Shown: positions 37,708 through 46,086 of the stretch, piece after piece | Layout: each line of letters opens with the position of its first letter | Position numbering within the stretch: the first letter of the stretch is position 1 | NCBI RefSeq assembly: GCF_000527135.1 | Contig: NZ_AZUP01000001.1 | Location: 1,054,001 to 1,118,000 of the forward strand | From: Methyloversatilis discipulorum | GTDB taxonomy: Bacteria; Pseudomonadota; Gammaproteobacteria; Burkholderiales; Rhodocyclaceae | Length of the DNA: 64,000 nucleotides | Direction of reading: 5' to 3' | Translations under genes and position numbers: made by a program | Notes under the pieces: generated by a model | Told to the model about the DNA's origin: nothing | The model's input: only the letters and a program-made list of their open reading frames with translations | The model's database searches: none

Positions 37708-40599
37708 ATGCAACAGATCGATCTTGTCCCACTGACCGAAGAGGAAAAAATCGCCTGCCTGCCGGAGCAGGAAATTTCAGGCGAAGTGCTGATCGAGAAG
37801 TACGCCAAGGGCGGCGAAACCACCGTCGCTGAAGTGCGTCGCCGCGTGGCGAAGGCACTGGCCCAGGCCGAAGCGGAAGACCGCCGCGCGCACTGGGAAG
37901 CGAAGTTCCTCGAAGCGCAGGACCGCGGCTTCGTACCCGCCGGCCGCATCAGCTCGGCCGCCGGCACCAACCTCACCGCCACGCTGATCAACTGCTTCGT
38001 GCAGCCGGTCGGCGACTCGATCACCGAAATCGAGGACGAGCGCCCCGGCATCTACACCGCACTCGCCCAGGCCGCCGAAACGATGCGCCGCGGTGGCGGC
38101 GTCGGCTACGACTTTTCCAGCATCCGCCCGGTCGGCGCCCGCGTGCGCGGCACGCAGTCGCGTGCCTCCGGCCCGGTCAGCTACATGCGCGTGTTCGACC
38201 GCTCGTGCGAAACGGTGGAATCCGCAGGCAGCCGCCGCGGCGCCCAGATGGGCGTTTTGCGCTGCGATCACCCGGACATCGAACAGTTCATCCACGCCAA
38301 GGACGGCGGCGACCTGACCAATTTCAACGTGTCGGTCGGCGTGACCGACGTGTTCATGAAAGCGGTCGAAGCCGACACCACGGTCGACCTGGTGCACAAG
38401 GCGGAACCGGCACCCGACCTGAAAGCGGCCGGCGCCTACCAGCGCGAGGACGGCCTGTGGGTCTACGCGAAGCCGCGTGCGCGCGATCTGTGGGACCAGA
38501 TCATGCGCTCGACCTACGACCATGCCGAGCCGGGCATCCTCTTCCTCGACCGCATCAACCGCGACAACAACCTCTACTACTGCGAGCGCATCGAGGCGAC
38601 CAACCCCTGCGCCGAACAGCCGCTGCCGCCCTATGGCTGCTGCGACCTGGGTTCGATCAATCTGGTGCGCTTCGTGAAGCGGCCCTTCTCCGAAGCGGCC
38701 GAATTCGACTTCGACGGCTTCCGCGAAGTGGTGGCCATCGCCATCCGCATGCTGGACAACGTGCTCGACGTGACGCACTGGCCGCTGCAGCAGCAGCATG
38801 ACGAAGCGATGGCCAAGCGCCGCGTCGGCCTCGGCTTCACCGGCCTCGGCGACACGCTCATCATGCTGCGCCAGCGCTACGACTCGCAGGAAGCGCGGCT
38901 GATGGCCTCGCGCATTTCCGAAGTGATGCGCGACGCCGCCTACCTCGCCTCGGTCGAACTGGCCAAGGAGCGCGGCAGCTTCCCGCTGTTCAACGCCGAC
39001 ATGTACCTGTCGGGCGGCAACTTCGCGTCGCGCCTGCCGGCCGAGGTGAAGGAGCAGATCCGCAAGCACGGCCTGCGTAATTCGCACCTGCTGTCGATCG
39101 CGCCCACCGGCACCATTTCGCTGGCCTTCGCCGACAACGCCAGCAACGGCATCGAACCGCCCTTCTCCTGGACCTACACGCGCAAGAAGCGCATGGCCGA
39201 CGGCACCTTCAAGGAATACGCGGTCGAGGACTACGCCTGGCGCCTGTACAAGCACCTCGGCGGCGACATGGACAAACTGCCGCCCTGGTTCGTCACCGCG
39301 CTCGAAATCTCCGCCGCCGCCCACAAGGACATGGTGGCCGCGGTCGCGCCCTACATCGACACCTCGATTTCCAAGACGGTGAACGTGCCGGCCGACTACC
39401 CCTACGCCGACTTCGAGGATCTCTACCTCGCCGCGTGGAAGGCCGGCCTCAAGGGCCTCGCCACCTACCGCCCGAACAGCGTGCTCGGCAGCGTGCTGTC
39501 GGTCGACACGCCGAAGAGCGAAGAGAAGAAGCAGCCACACGACGTCGAACTGGTCGCCGGCGGCGCCAACCAGCGCCTGTCGATCGGCGCGCTGCCGGCG
39601 CCGGTGCTGGCCAGCCTGCGCTGGCCCGGCCGGCCGGACATGAGCGACGGCAACCCGAGCTGGACCTATATGCTGAAGACGCCGGGCGGCGAATTCGCGC
39701 TCTTCGTCGGCCACACCGAAAACGAAGGTCCGGACGGCCGCATCCAGCCGCTGCCCTTCGAAGTGTGGGTCAATGGCGCCAACCAGCCGCGCGGCCTCGG
39801 CGCCGTCGCCAAGACGCTGTCGATGGACATGCGCGCCAACGATCCGGGCTGGCTCAAGCTCAAGCTCGACGTGCTTGCCAAGACTGTCGGCGACGCCAGC
39901 TTCGACCTGCCCTTCCCGCCGACCGGCGAACACCGCCGCATGCCCGGCGTGGTCGCCGCCTTCGCCAACGTGATCCGCTACCGCTGCGACAAGCTCGGCG
40001 CGCTTGACCGCGAAGCGCCGACGCCGGTGCTCGACACCCTGTTCGCCGTGCAGGAGCCGAAGACCGGCACCGACGGCACGCTGAGCTGGACGGTGGACAT
40101 CAGCAATCCGGCCACCGGCGAAGACTTCGTGCTCGGCCTGAAGGAGATCACCCTGCCCGGCGGCGAGACCCGGCCCTACTCGGTGTGGCTGTCCGGCAAC
40201 TACCCGCGCGCGCTCGACGGCCTCACCCGCATCCTCGCGCTCGACATGCGCGTGATGGACCCGGCCTGGATAGGCATGAAGCTGCGCAAGCTCATCAGCT
40301 ACCCGGAACCGCTGGGCGACTTCATGGCCTTCGTGCCCGGCACCCGCCGCCAGCAGAACTGGCCCTCGACCGTCGCCTACGTCGCCCGCCTCATCATCCA
40401 CCGGTACGCCATGCTGGGCATCCTCGACGAGGACGGCTACCCCACCCGCGAAATGGGCATCCTCGAAGCCCCGCGCGGCGACGACGAACCCAAGCTCATG
40501 CAGGGTGCGCTGTGCAACGAATGCGGCAACCAGTCGGTGATCCGCAAGGACGGCTGCGATTTCTGCACGGCCTGCGGCGCAGTCGGCAGCTGCGGCTGA
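37708..40599 (+). CDS. nrdJ: adenosylcobalamin-dependent (class II) ribonucleoside-diphosphate reductase
   Basis: 963 residues. Makes deoxyribonucleotides without oxygen dependence, using B12. The start at 37708 has GGGAGGAG upstream. N-terminal region [27 protein letters not shown], the glycine loop [20 protein letters not shown], active-site cysteines in [24 protein letters not shown], and the late block [25 protein letters not shown]. Two TSCPD-type domains follow (about residues 620-900), then a C-terminal cysteine-rich tail [22 protein letters not shown] that probably re-reduces the active site. No cobalamin riboswitch seen upstream. Monocistronic with a terminator. Confidence 0.95.
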   Translation: MQQIDLVPLTEEEKIACLPEQEISGEVLIEKYAKGGETTVAEVRRRVAKALAQAEAEDRRAHWEAKFLEAQDRGFVPAGRISSAAGTNLTATLINCFVQPVGDSITEIEDERPGIYTALAQAAETMRRGGGVGYDFSSIRPVGARVRGTQSRASGPVSYMRVFDRSCETVESAGSRRGAQMGVLRCDHPDIEQFIHAKDGGDLTNFNVSVGVTDVFMKAVEADTTVDLVHKAEPAPDLKAAGAYQREDGLWVYAKPRARDLWDQIMRSTYDHAEPGILFLDRINRDNNLYYCERIEATNPCAEQPLPPYGCCDLGSINLVRFVKRPFSEAAEFDFDGFREVVAIAIRMLDNVLDVTHWPLQQQHDEAMAKRRVGLGFTGLGDTLIMLRQRYDSQEARLMASRISEVMRDAAYLASVELAKERGSFPLFNADMYLSGGNFASRLPAEVKEQIRKHGLRNSHLLSIAPTGTISLAFADNASNGIEPPFSWTYTRKKRMADGTFKEYAVEDYAWRLYKHLGGDMDKLPPWFVTALEISAAAHKDMVAAVAPYIDTSISKTVNVPADYPYADFEDLYLAAWKAGLKGLATYRPNSVLGSVLSVDTPKSEEKKQPHDVELVAGGANQRLSIGALPAPVLASLRWPGRPDMSDGNPSWTYMLKTPGGEFALFVGHTENEGPDGRIQPLPFEVWVNGANQPRGLGAVAKTLSMDMRANDPGWLKLKLDVLAKTVGDASFDLPFPPTGEHRRMPGVVAAFANVIRYRCDKLGALDREAPTPVLDTLFAVQEPKTGTDGTLSWTVDISNPATGEDFVLGLKEITLPGGETRPYSVWLSGNYPRALDGLTRILALDMRVMDPAWIGMKLRKLISYPEPLGDFMAFVPGTRRQQNWPSTVAYVARLIIHRYAMLGILDEDGYPTREMGILEAPRGDDEPKLMQGALCNECGNQSVIRKDGCDFCTACGAVGSCG

Positions 40600-40633
40600 C
40601 GGCTACGCCCACAAGGGCGCATCGCTGAAACGG

Positions 40634-40663
40634 AAAGGGCCTGTCGGGAGACAGGCCCTTTTT
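40634..40663 (+). terminator. intrinsic terminator of nrdJ
   Basis: AAAGGGCCTGT/ACAGGCCCTTT is a perfect 11-bp stem with the loop CGGGAG, followed by TTC. It begins 35 bp after the nrdJ stop. Confidence 0.88.
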
Positions 40664-40857
40664 CTTTGCGTGGCTGGCGGCGTTCGCACCCACCGTCGTC
40701 GCGCACGATCTTCGCCACCCCATCGGCCAAAAGTCTGATGCGCGGAAGGACCGCAGCATCATGAGCTAACTTCCGTGCGATGCCGGTAGGGAGCATGTCC
40801 GGTTTCGGGTTTTGTTGGTACTGCGAGTAAACGTGGAAGCAAACGGAGAGGATTGAA

Positions 40858-40965
40858 ATGAAAAAGAAATCCGGTGTCCAGTTTGTTCGTTTATCCGGAC
40901 ACCGCCCGTCTTATCGGACGAAAATGTCGTCGACCTCACGTTGGGCGTCGCAATATGGCGCGTGA
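40858..40965 (+). other. short frame with strong ribosome site at the edge of the cassette cluster
   Basis: The stretch 40664-40954 has no gene of normal size. A 35-codon frame starts at ATG 40858 behind GGAGAGG and reads MKKKSGVQFVRLSGHRPSYR onward, running through the attC-like site at 40904-40946 into the next start. It also covers an inverted repeat GGTGTCC/GGACACC. It could be the remnant of a gene interrupted by cassette insertion. Coding status is doubtful. Confidence 0.3.
40904..40946 (+). other. partial attC-like recombination site with GTTGGGC core
   Basis: A consensus attC right core GTTGGGC (40940-40946; GTTRRRY) lies 8 bp before the start of the next gene, with CTCAC before it as in the intact attC at 41328. 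The left partner GCCCGTC (40904-40910) matches 5 of 7 positions. A short bulged stem lies between them. Probably a degenerate attC or the junction with the array start. Confidence 0.45.
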
Positions 40966-41182
40966 AATGTTTACGCCGCAGGAAAAGAAAGTGCAGCAGC
41001 GCGTCTTGCTGCTGGTTGCCCTTTGTTGTGGCGTTTTTGTTGTCATTCTCCAGTTCTTCTCGGAGGCTCCCTTTGCGCTTCCCGTCGCCCTCGGGCTATG
41101 GGTCGTCGCAGTCGGAGCAATGCTCTTCGTCGTGCCAAAGCAATTGAGAAGGGCCTTTCAACATTATTGGCCTCGCCGTTAA
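40955..41182 (+). CDS. cassette gene 1: small two-helix membrane protein
   Basis: 75 residues from ATG 40955, only 8 bp after the GTTGGGC core, the normal geometry for integron gene cassettes. Residues about 15-60 form two hydrophobic helices (VLLLVALCCGVFVVILQFF and VALGLWVVAVGAMLFVV). It ends with basic residues (KQLRRAFQHYWPRR). No family recognised. A 145-bp non-coding stretch separates it from the attC at 41328. Confidence 0.6.
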   Translation: MAREMFTPQEKKVQQRVLLLVALCCGVFVVILQFFSEAPFALPVALGLWVVAVGAMLFVVPKQLRRAFQHYWPRR

Positions 41183-41327
41183 AGGAGTTTGCTTCGCCAT
41201 TCGTTCCTCGCGCTGCTTCCACCTTAGTCTCGGGTCCTTGCCGCGAGAGGCCGTTGCAGGCTGCGTTCTCAGCCGACCTCGTCGCGCTTGCTTCATGCTG
41301 CAAGGTGGCAGCGAGCAAGGTGGCGCC

Positions 41328-41393
41328 GCCCAACCCTGCGCTCAACCGGATCTGCGCGAAAAGCCGCGCAGGCCGGTTAGCTCCACGTTGGGC
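41328..41393 (+). other. integron attC recombination site (66 bp)
   Basis: GCCCAAC (41328-41334, RYYYAAC) and GTTGGGC (41387-41393, GTTRRRY) are exact inverse cores at the two ends. Between them AACCGG/CCGGTT and CTGCGCG/CGCGCAG pair around an AAAA-type loop, the typical imperfect attC fold. The next gene starts 3 bp after the right core. No intI integrase is in the window. Confidence 0.8.
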
Positions 41394-41396
41394 GTC

Positions 41397-42152
41397 ATGA
41401 GGAAGATTAAGCTAATTGCGTTGTGCTGTGGTGCATTCATGCCAGCGAGCGTAGCAATTTCTCAGTGGGCTTTTCTCCCGCCAGCATCGAAAATCGTTGC
41501 AGTGGGTTCTGCAAAGCGGATTGCACGATGCGAAGCAGCCTTTCCAGCCTTCGGCGGAAGAACCGAGCGCTACTTGAAAGAATTAAGTGCTGTAGCGCCG
41601 GGCATCATTGAAACGAATGAAATCCCAGCAGTAAGCACAGAGTTTCTTGAATGGGCACGCAGCCAATCTAGTAAAGACGTTCACCCGGAGAACTGTCAGA
41701 AGGATATCGATAATTTAGTACCGCAGGCGCTCAAGCAGCTCCCCTGTATCGTCCGCGAGGAACGAAAGATGGATGCATTTCGTTCGGAATTCGATCAGAC
41801 AGTACGCAAGTACTTTGACCAAGGCCCGAACCTTCCGTGTACCGGCATTCTTGTGAAAGCCCACGAATCTAGAGATTCTTGCGAACGGGAGCTCGCTCCA
41901 ATCACGGTGGATGAAGTCGAACTGAACTCACCTGCCGAACGCGCTGGGTTGATGTCAGGAGATGAGCTTCTTACGATGGCTAACGCAAAGATTTCCTTTT
42001 GGCGGGAACCCGAACTAGCCGAATTGCGTGCTGGCATAGGCTCCGAACTGAAGGTCTCCGTGAAAAGGGGGGACATAGTTCTTCAACGAAACATTACGGT
42101 AGGGCATCGTGTAATAGCACCAAGCGAATCCCCTACATGTCGCGCGCAATGA
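41397..42152 (+). CDS. cassette gene 2: exported protein with C-terminal PDZ domain
   Basis: 251 residues, starting 3 bp after the attC core. A hydrophobic N-terminus (IKLIALCCGAFMPASVAI) looks like a signal peptide. The middle is cysteine-containing and helical. Residues about 175-240 resemble a PDZ domain: VDEVELNSPAERAGLMSGDELLTMANAKI...ELKVSVKRGDIVLQRNITV. No protease motif, so it is a PDZ protein of unknown partner. GC is lower than in flanking chromosomal genes, which supports transfer. Confidence 0.7.
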   Translation: MRKIKLIALCCGAFMPASVAISQWAFLPPASKIVAVGSAKRIARCEAAFPAFGGRTERYLKELSAVAPGIIETNEIPAVSTEFLEWARSQSSKDVHPENCQKDIDNLVPQALKQLPCIVREERKMDAFRSEFDQTVRKYFDQGPNLPCTGILVKAHESRDSCERELAPITVDEVELNSPAERAGLMSGDELLTMANAKISFWREPELAELRAGIGSELKVSVKRGDIVLQRNITVGHRVIAPSESPTCRAQ

Positions 42153-42164
42153 GCCACTGCAATA

Positions 42165-42215
42165 GGGGACAGACCACATTTGTCAAACATATTTTTTGAA
42201 TTGTGGTCTGGCCCC
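42165..42215. repeat. REP-like inverted repeat after cassette gene 2
   Basis: GGGGACAGACCACA (42165-42178) pairs with TGTGGTCTGGCCCC (42202-42215) at 13 of 14 positions. The GGGACAGACCACA-type ends resemble REP sequences associated with RAYT transposases, and no transposase is here. Related half copies occur near 42403-42416 and 43270-43285. It could also act as a terminator (ATTTT follows). Confidence 0.55.
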
Positions 42216-42529
42216 ATTTTCTAAAACCAGTACGCAGCACCTAGCCTCCTGATTTCATCGTTAGATCGCATTGCAGCCAACAAATGGCAGTTTCTAGACC
42301 ACTATGAGTTACCCCTCAAATCAGTTAATTCCAGTTTCACTTCTCACCTCTGCATCAGCCCACGGGGAAAACGATCAACTCGCTATTTTAGGCCGCATTA
42401 TTGGGACCAGACCCCATATATTTCCGCGGGGCACACCGTGATTCAGACGACGCTACGTAATCAAGCCGCAAACGCCAATTCGCTCAAAGTTAAATCGCAC
42501 CACAAGCCTCTATAATTTTGGAGAAATAA
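42216..42529 (+). other. AT-richer non-coding stretch before cassette gene 3
   Basis: No confident gene. It holds a lone core-like GTTAGAT (42260-42266, GTTRRRY) preceded by CCTGATTTCATC, a 45-codon frame from ATG 42304 (MSYPSNQLIPVSLLTSASAH...) that ends inside a REP-like half copy, and the ribosome site of the next gene (GGAG at 42519-42522). It looks like a decayed cassette disrupted by repeat elements. Confidence 0.4.
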
Positions 42530-43261
42530 ATGCCCCAGGAACACCCAAATAAATCCAGCCCAAGGACAAAGATTTGGCTTTCAATGATTGGATTGATTGG
42601 AACAGTGATCGGAATTGTTCCGCCTGCAATAACCGCCCTTCGACCCACACCAGGCAACACCCAGAATGGCAACGGAAACACCATTAACCAAGGAAGCACA
42701 GTCAATTCAAACAACACCAATAACACGACGTATTTATCAATGTGGACTGATGGAATGAAGACAATTTTCGGCACCCCAAGGGTTCAGCCAGCCCAACATG
42801 GGGTGTCACAAATTCAGCGGATTCAGACGCCATCTGAACCGAATCATATCCCAACTGAGACGAAGTCAGATATGAGCCTCACAGCTCAAACCGCGACTCC
42901 GGAACCAGGCGCAGTCGGCCGACTTGTGGACAATGCGTCGCTTGCAAATGAAGCCACTTGGTCTCCTGAGGTATCAAGGGTAAATAGACTTCTGACATTT
43001 CACTTTCGCGCAGAGGCCACCGCTTCAGACGAAAATCCCGGGACGCTTGATGCTACGCTATCTCGCGACGGGAAAGACGTATGCACTATCTCCCTTAACA
43101 CCCAAACCTCAGCGAACTCGAATGGCGTCCGATACGCCAACTCCATTTGCAGCGACACCGTATCAGCGGGCTCTTCGTACACCTACCGCGCGAAAGTCAA
43201 CGTTTCCGGAATGATTCCAATAGGGGTTCGCCTCGGCCAGGTTGACGCTATTCTCAAGTAG
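42530..43261 (+). CDS. cassette gene 3: membrane-anchored hypothetical protein
   Basis: 243 residues with GGAG before the ATG. One N-terminal hydrophobic helix (SMIGLIGTVIGIVPPAIT), then an Asn/Thr-rich linker (NGNGNTINQGSTVNSNNTNN) and a C-terminal beta-rich region (FHFRAEATASDENPGTLDATLSRDGKDVCTISL). Visibly lower GC and different codon use from the surrounding chromosome. No family recognised. Confidence 0.6.
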   Translation: MPQEHPNKSSPRTKIWLSMIGLIGTVIGIVPPAITALRPTPGNTQNGNGNTINQGSTVNSNNTNNTTYLSMWTDGMKTIFGTPRVQPAQHGVSQIQRIQTPSEPNHIPTETKSDMSLTAQTATPEPGAVGRLVDNASLANEATWSPEVSRVNRLLTFHFRAEATASDENPGTLDATLSRDGKDVCTISLNTQTSANSNGVRYANSICSDTVSAGSSYTYRAKVNVSGMIPIGVRLGQVDAILK

Positions 43262-43267
43262 AAATTA

Positions 43268-43309
43268 CCAGGATCAGATCCATATATTTCCTGATTTTCA
43301 ACGTTAGCC
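43268..43309 (+). other. attC-like half-site before cassette gene 4
   Basis: CCTGATTTTCAAC followed by GTTAGCC (43303-43309) sits 5 bp before the next ATG; GTTAGCC is one base off GTTRRRY. The 48 bp between the two genes include a weak CAGG/CCTG stem and a REP-like half copy GGATCAGATCCATATAT. Possibly a truncated attC. Confidence 0.35.
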
Positions 43310-43314
43310 CTCTC

Positions 43315-43713
43315 ATGACGAACAGCGTCGAAACCGCCGCTTGCTGGGCAAAATTCATTGCGAAATGTCCTGAGTTCGTCGCTGGCGAAGCGCTTCTCGC
43401 GCAATTCAACGCCGGGAAGATCACACGCCTTTGTGAGTGTGGTTGTAACAGTTTCAACATGGTTCGTGAGGAGGGAAGGCAAGCCGCTCCAATCGCTCCG
43501 CCTTCCGGGAGAGGTCACGTTGTGTTTCTCGCTGAGTTCCCGGTAGAGCAGCCGCCCGGTGCGTCCCTTGAGTTCATTGTCTATGCGGATGCAAAGGGAA
43601 ATTTCGATGGGCTCGACGTGCATCTGAACGGAAACACCGAACCCATTCCAGAGCAGTTAGTTGTCTCCGAGGTCCCTTACCATGTGTATGGAATCCTGGC
43701 CCGAAAGGGCTGA
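43315..43713 (+). CDS. cassette gene 4: hypothetical protein with CECGC motif
   Basis: 132 residues, starting right after the GTTAGCC half-site; its stop codon lies inside the left core of the next attC-like site, as is usual for gene cassettes. A CECGC cluster near residue 40 could bind metal. The C-terminal half has alternating hydrophobic strands (GHVVFLAEFP, SLEFIVYADAKGNFDGLDVHL). No family recognised. Confidence 0.65.
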   Translation: MTNSVETAACWAKFIAKCPEFVAGEALLAQFNAGKITRLCECGCNSFNMVREEGRQAAPIAPPSGRGHVVFLAEFPVEQPPGASLEFIVYADAKGNFDGLDVHLNGNTEPIPEQLVVSEVPYHVYGILARKG

Positions 43714-43773
43714 CCCTGCTGTCGTGCGGACCTGCGCGAAAGGCAGCGCAGGCCGCGCACCTCCACGCGAGCC
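43708..43773 (+). other. degenerate attC site (66 bp)
   Basis: Same length and internal order as the attC at 41328: left core GGCTGAC, then CCCTGC, CTGCGCG-loop-CAGCGCAGGCCG, CTCCAC and the right end GCGAGCC followed by GTCATG, as in the intact site. The right core has lost the GTT, so the site is probably no longer cleavable. Confidence 0.6.
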
Positions 43774-43776
43774 GTC

Positions 43777-44589
43777 ATGAAATACCTCACCGCAGTGTTC
43801 TTGTTTGTAGCGATGCTCGCAGCAGTACCAACCGTCCATTCCGCCGACAGGAAGGGGACCATGTCGCACGAAGAAGAGAGATCCGAATCCGGCAGTCCCA
43901 TCTATCGCCACAAGCCGCGCGGCCCGGAACGGACCGCTCCACGGCACCCCGGAGAAAACCTGGAGGAGGTGGAAGCTCACGTCGAGAAGTACATCGGGAA
44001 GATTGAGTCCGTCTACCACGAAGTGCTGTCCGACTTGGTCCATCTTGATGTACTGATCGTTCCTGCTACGGCGGAACGTCCCTATCACGTGCTGGTGACC
44101 AGCGGTGTAAGCGACGAACCGATGAATGTTCCTGAGGGCATGGAGAAATTCCGCCGGGTCGAGCTTCTTATCGCTCTGCCGCGTAGCTGGCCTCTCGACC
44201 AGGAATCGCTCAAGAACGAAGCGAACTACTGGCCGCTAAGGTGGCTGAAGATGATCGGGCGTCTGCCCCATGAGTACAAGACGTGGATCGGGTGGGGGCA
44301 TTCGATTCCCAATGGCGACCCGCCGGAGCCCATCGCAAATACGGGTTTTGTCGGCGCAATGCTCACGCCGCCGTATTCACTGCCCAAAGACTTCTTCCAG
44401 TTCCGGGCAAAGTCCGGGGACATGATTTCGTTCTATGTGCTGACGCCGCTGTACAAAGAGGAAATGGACCTCAAGCTCAAGAAGGGGGCCGACGTGCTGG
44501 AAGAGCGGTTTGAGAGGCGGGGAATCGGGTTTGTCCTTGATACGAAGCGGGCAAACGTTGCGAAAGCAAAGGGTTGGTTCGGAAAGTAA
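43777..44589 (+). CDS. cassette gene 5: SUFU (suppressor of fused) domain protein
   Basis: 270 residues from ATG 43777, 3 bp after the attC-like end. The SUFU domain covers about residues 75-265: HVEKYIGKIESVYHEVLSDLVHLDVLIV, HVLVTSGVSDEPMNVPEG, WPLRWLKMIGRLPHEYKTWIGWGHSIPNGDPPEPI and LYKEEMDLKLKKGADVLEERFERRG. Bacterial SUFU proteins are often immunity proteins of contact toxins. An N-terminal signal-like helix is present with this start; ATG 43861, with the strong site AGGAAGGGG, would give a cytosolic SUFU protein and may be the native start. No toxin gene is adjacent. Confidence 0.82.
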   Translation: MKYLTAVFLFVAMLAAVPTVHSADRKGTMSHEEERSESGSPIYRHKPRGPERTAPRHPGENLEEVEAHVEKYIGKIESVYHEVLSDLVHLDVLIVPATAERPYHVLVTSGVSDEPMNVPEGMEKFRRVELLIALPRSWPLDQESLKNEANYWPLRWLKMIGRLPHEYKTWIGWGHSIPNGDPPEPIANTGFVGAMLTPPYSLPKDFFQFRAKSGDMISFYVLTPLYKEEMDLKLKKGADVLEERFERRGIGFVLDTKRANVAKAKGWFGK

Positions 44590-44743
44590 TGACACCACCG
44601 GTCTGGATCATGTTCGGCAGCGAAGCAACTGCGCTTCGCGTGAGCGTTCGCTTCATGCAGCTACCGCGCCTATCCTTACGGGGGAGCGACCCCTCGAACG
44701 GAACCCATTCATCGATCCCACCGACCGGCATCCCGAACAGACC

Positions 44744-45061
44744 ATGACGACGCGCATCCCCGAAGCAGATTGGCGACGGCTCAGCACGCTGAAGCCGGTT
44801 GCGCTTGAGCGCCTGTGCAATCGCATCCTGGAAGAACTGACACTCGTGGCCCAAAGCGAGGACACGAGCCATGAACGCTACTTGAACATCTTCAAGCTGA
44901 TACAGGACCGCGACAAGCAGATCGCGCTTGTATTCGACGGGCTGAGCCGTTCCAACGCGCTGTTCAAGCTGACCGAGATGCGACGGGAGTATCTGCTGAC
45001 GGATCAGGAATTTGCCGAGTTCAGCGACGAAACGCAGCGCATCGTGTCGCGCATGCTGTGA
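44744..45061 (+). CDS. hypothetical helical protein
   Basis: 105 residues, predominantly alpha-helical and charged (LERLCNRILEELTLVAQSEDTSHERYLNIFKLIQDRDKQIALVFDGL). No family recognised with certainty. The preceding 150 bp after the SUFU gene show no attC. Base composition matches the chromosome, so the cassette region seems to end before this gene. Confidence 0.7.
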   Translation: MTTRIPEADWRRLSTLKPVALERLCNRILEELTLVAQSEDTSHERYLNIFKLIQDRDKQIALVFDGLSRSNALFKLTEMRREYLLTDQEFAEFSDETQRIVSRML

Positions 45062-45121
45062 AGCGCTCAAGCGTGGTCCGCTCACGCGCCGAATGAATCG
45101 CCCGAAGGAACGCGGGAACGG

Positions 45122-45940
45122 TCAGAACTTCGGCGCCGCCCCCTGCCCCTTCAGCTTCCGCACCGCTTCGGTCTTGAGCTGTTCGACCCACTCGGCCGAC
45201 CTCCGGCTGCCGGCGACCATGCCGCCCTGATCGACCAGCCAGGCTTCGAAGTTCTGCACCGGCTCGTTGTTCCATTCATAGCGCAGCACGATGCCGCAGC
45301 GGGCGACGTCGGGCATGGGGCCGAGGGCGTCGACCAGATGCGGCACGCGTTGGCGTGCGTACTGTTCCAGCACCTTCACCGCACCCGGCTGCAGCAGCGT
45401 GCCCATGGCGTTGTTCCAGGGGATGCGCTGGCCCTTGCGATCCTTGTCCACGCTGCACTGGGGTTTGCCTTCCTCGCTCCAGTGCACGACGGCGCGACCG
45501 CCGGCAACCGGCGGGGTGCGCGCGGCGTACGGGCCGTAGCGCGCGACGAGCGACGACATCATCTGTTCGCTGCCCGGCGGTTGCGGCGCCGATGCGCGGC
45601 GCATGACGGCGATGACGCGCGGTTCGGACGGCGGGCTGGCGAACCAGATGCCGATGCCCGAACCGGCCATCGTGACGCCGATCTGGTCGAGGAATTCCGG
45701 CGACTCCAGCGAGTTCACGCCGTCGAAGTAGGAGAAGGTGGCGAGGGTGCGCTTCAGCTTCGCGCTGGCGTCGAAGGCCTGCACGGCCTTGACGGCTTCG
45801 GCTTCGGTCATGCCGATGCGCACGCCGGCGATGTCGAGCTTCGCGGCGGGGGTGGTGGCGTTCTGCGCCTGCGCGGGCAAGGCGCCGGCGATCAGCGCGC
45901 CGGCCAGGGCGAGGCGAAAAAGAACGGCTCGTGTCTGCAT
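45122..45940 (-). CDS. exported hypothetical protein
   Basis: 272 residues from ATG 45940, with AGGAG 8 bp upstream and a signal peptide (LFRLALAGALIAGALPAQA). The mature N-terminus has LDIAGVRIGMTEAEAVKAVQAFD, a pattern seen in small outer-membrane-assembly (BamE-like) folds, but the rest is unlike that family. Two cysteines occur in QCSVDKD and ARCGIVLRYEW. Function unknown. Confidence 0.75.
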   Translation of the reverse strand: MQTRAVLFRLALAGALIAGALPAQAQNATTPAAKLDIAGVRIGMTEAEAVKAVQAFDASAKLKRTLATFSYFDGVNSLESPEFLDQIGVTMAGSGIGIWFASPPSEPRVIAVMRRASAPQPPGSEQMMSSLVARYGPYAARTPPVAGGRAVVHWSEEGKPQCSVDKDRKGQRIPWNNAMGTLLQPGAVKVLEQYARQRVPHLVDALGPMPDVARCGIVLRYEWNNEPVQNFEAWLVDQGGMVAGSRRSAEWVEQLKTEAVRKLKGQGAAPKF

Positions 45941-46086
45941 GGAAGGGCTCCTGTCATTCGATCCCGACGGTCGCATCGCCGCCGTGAGGTTCGCGTCGTG
46001 CGATGCCGGTGCGCTATGGTAGAAATCCGCACGGGGCGCTTGCGCCCCCCAAACAGGGGAGAAACCCGCTCACGGAGGCGTCACCC

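Noticed and set aside
40600..41000. Integron integrase gene intI at the start of the cassette cluster
   Set aside because: No frame with tyrosine-recombinase motifs on either strand; the gap holds only a terminator and a 35-codon frame.
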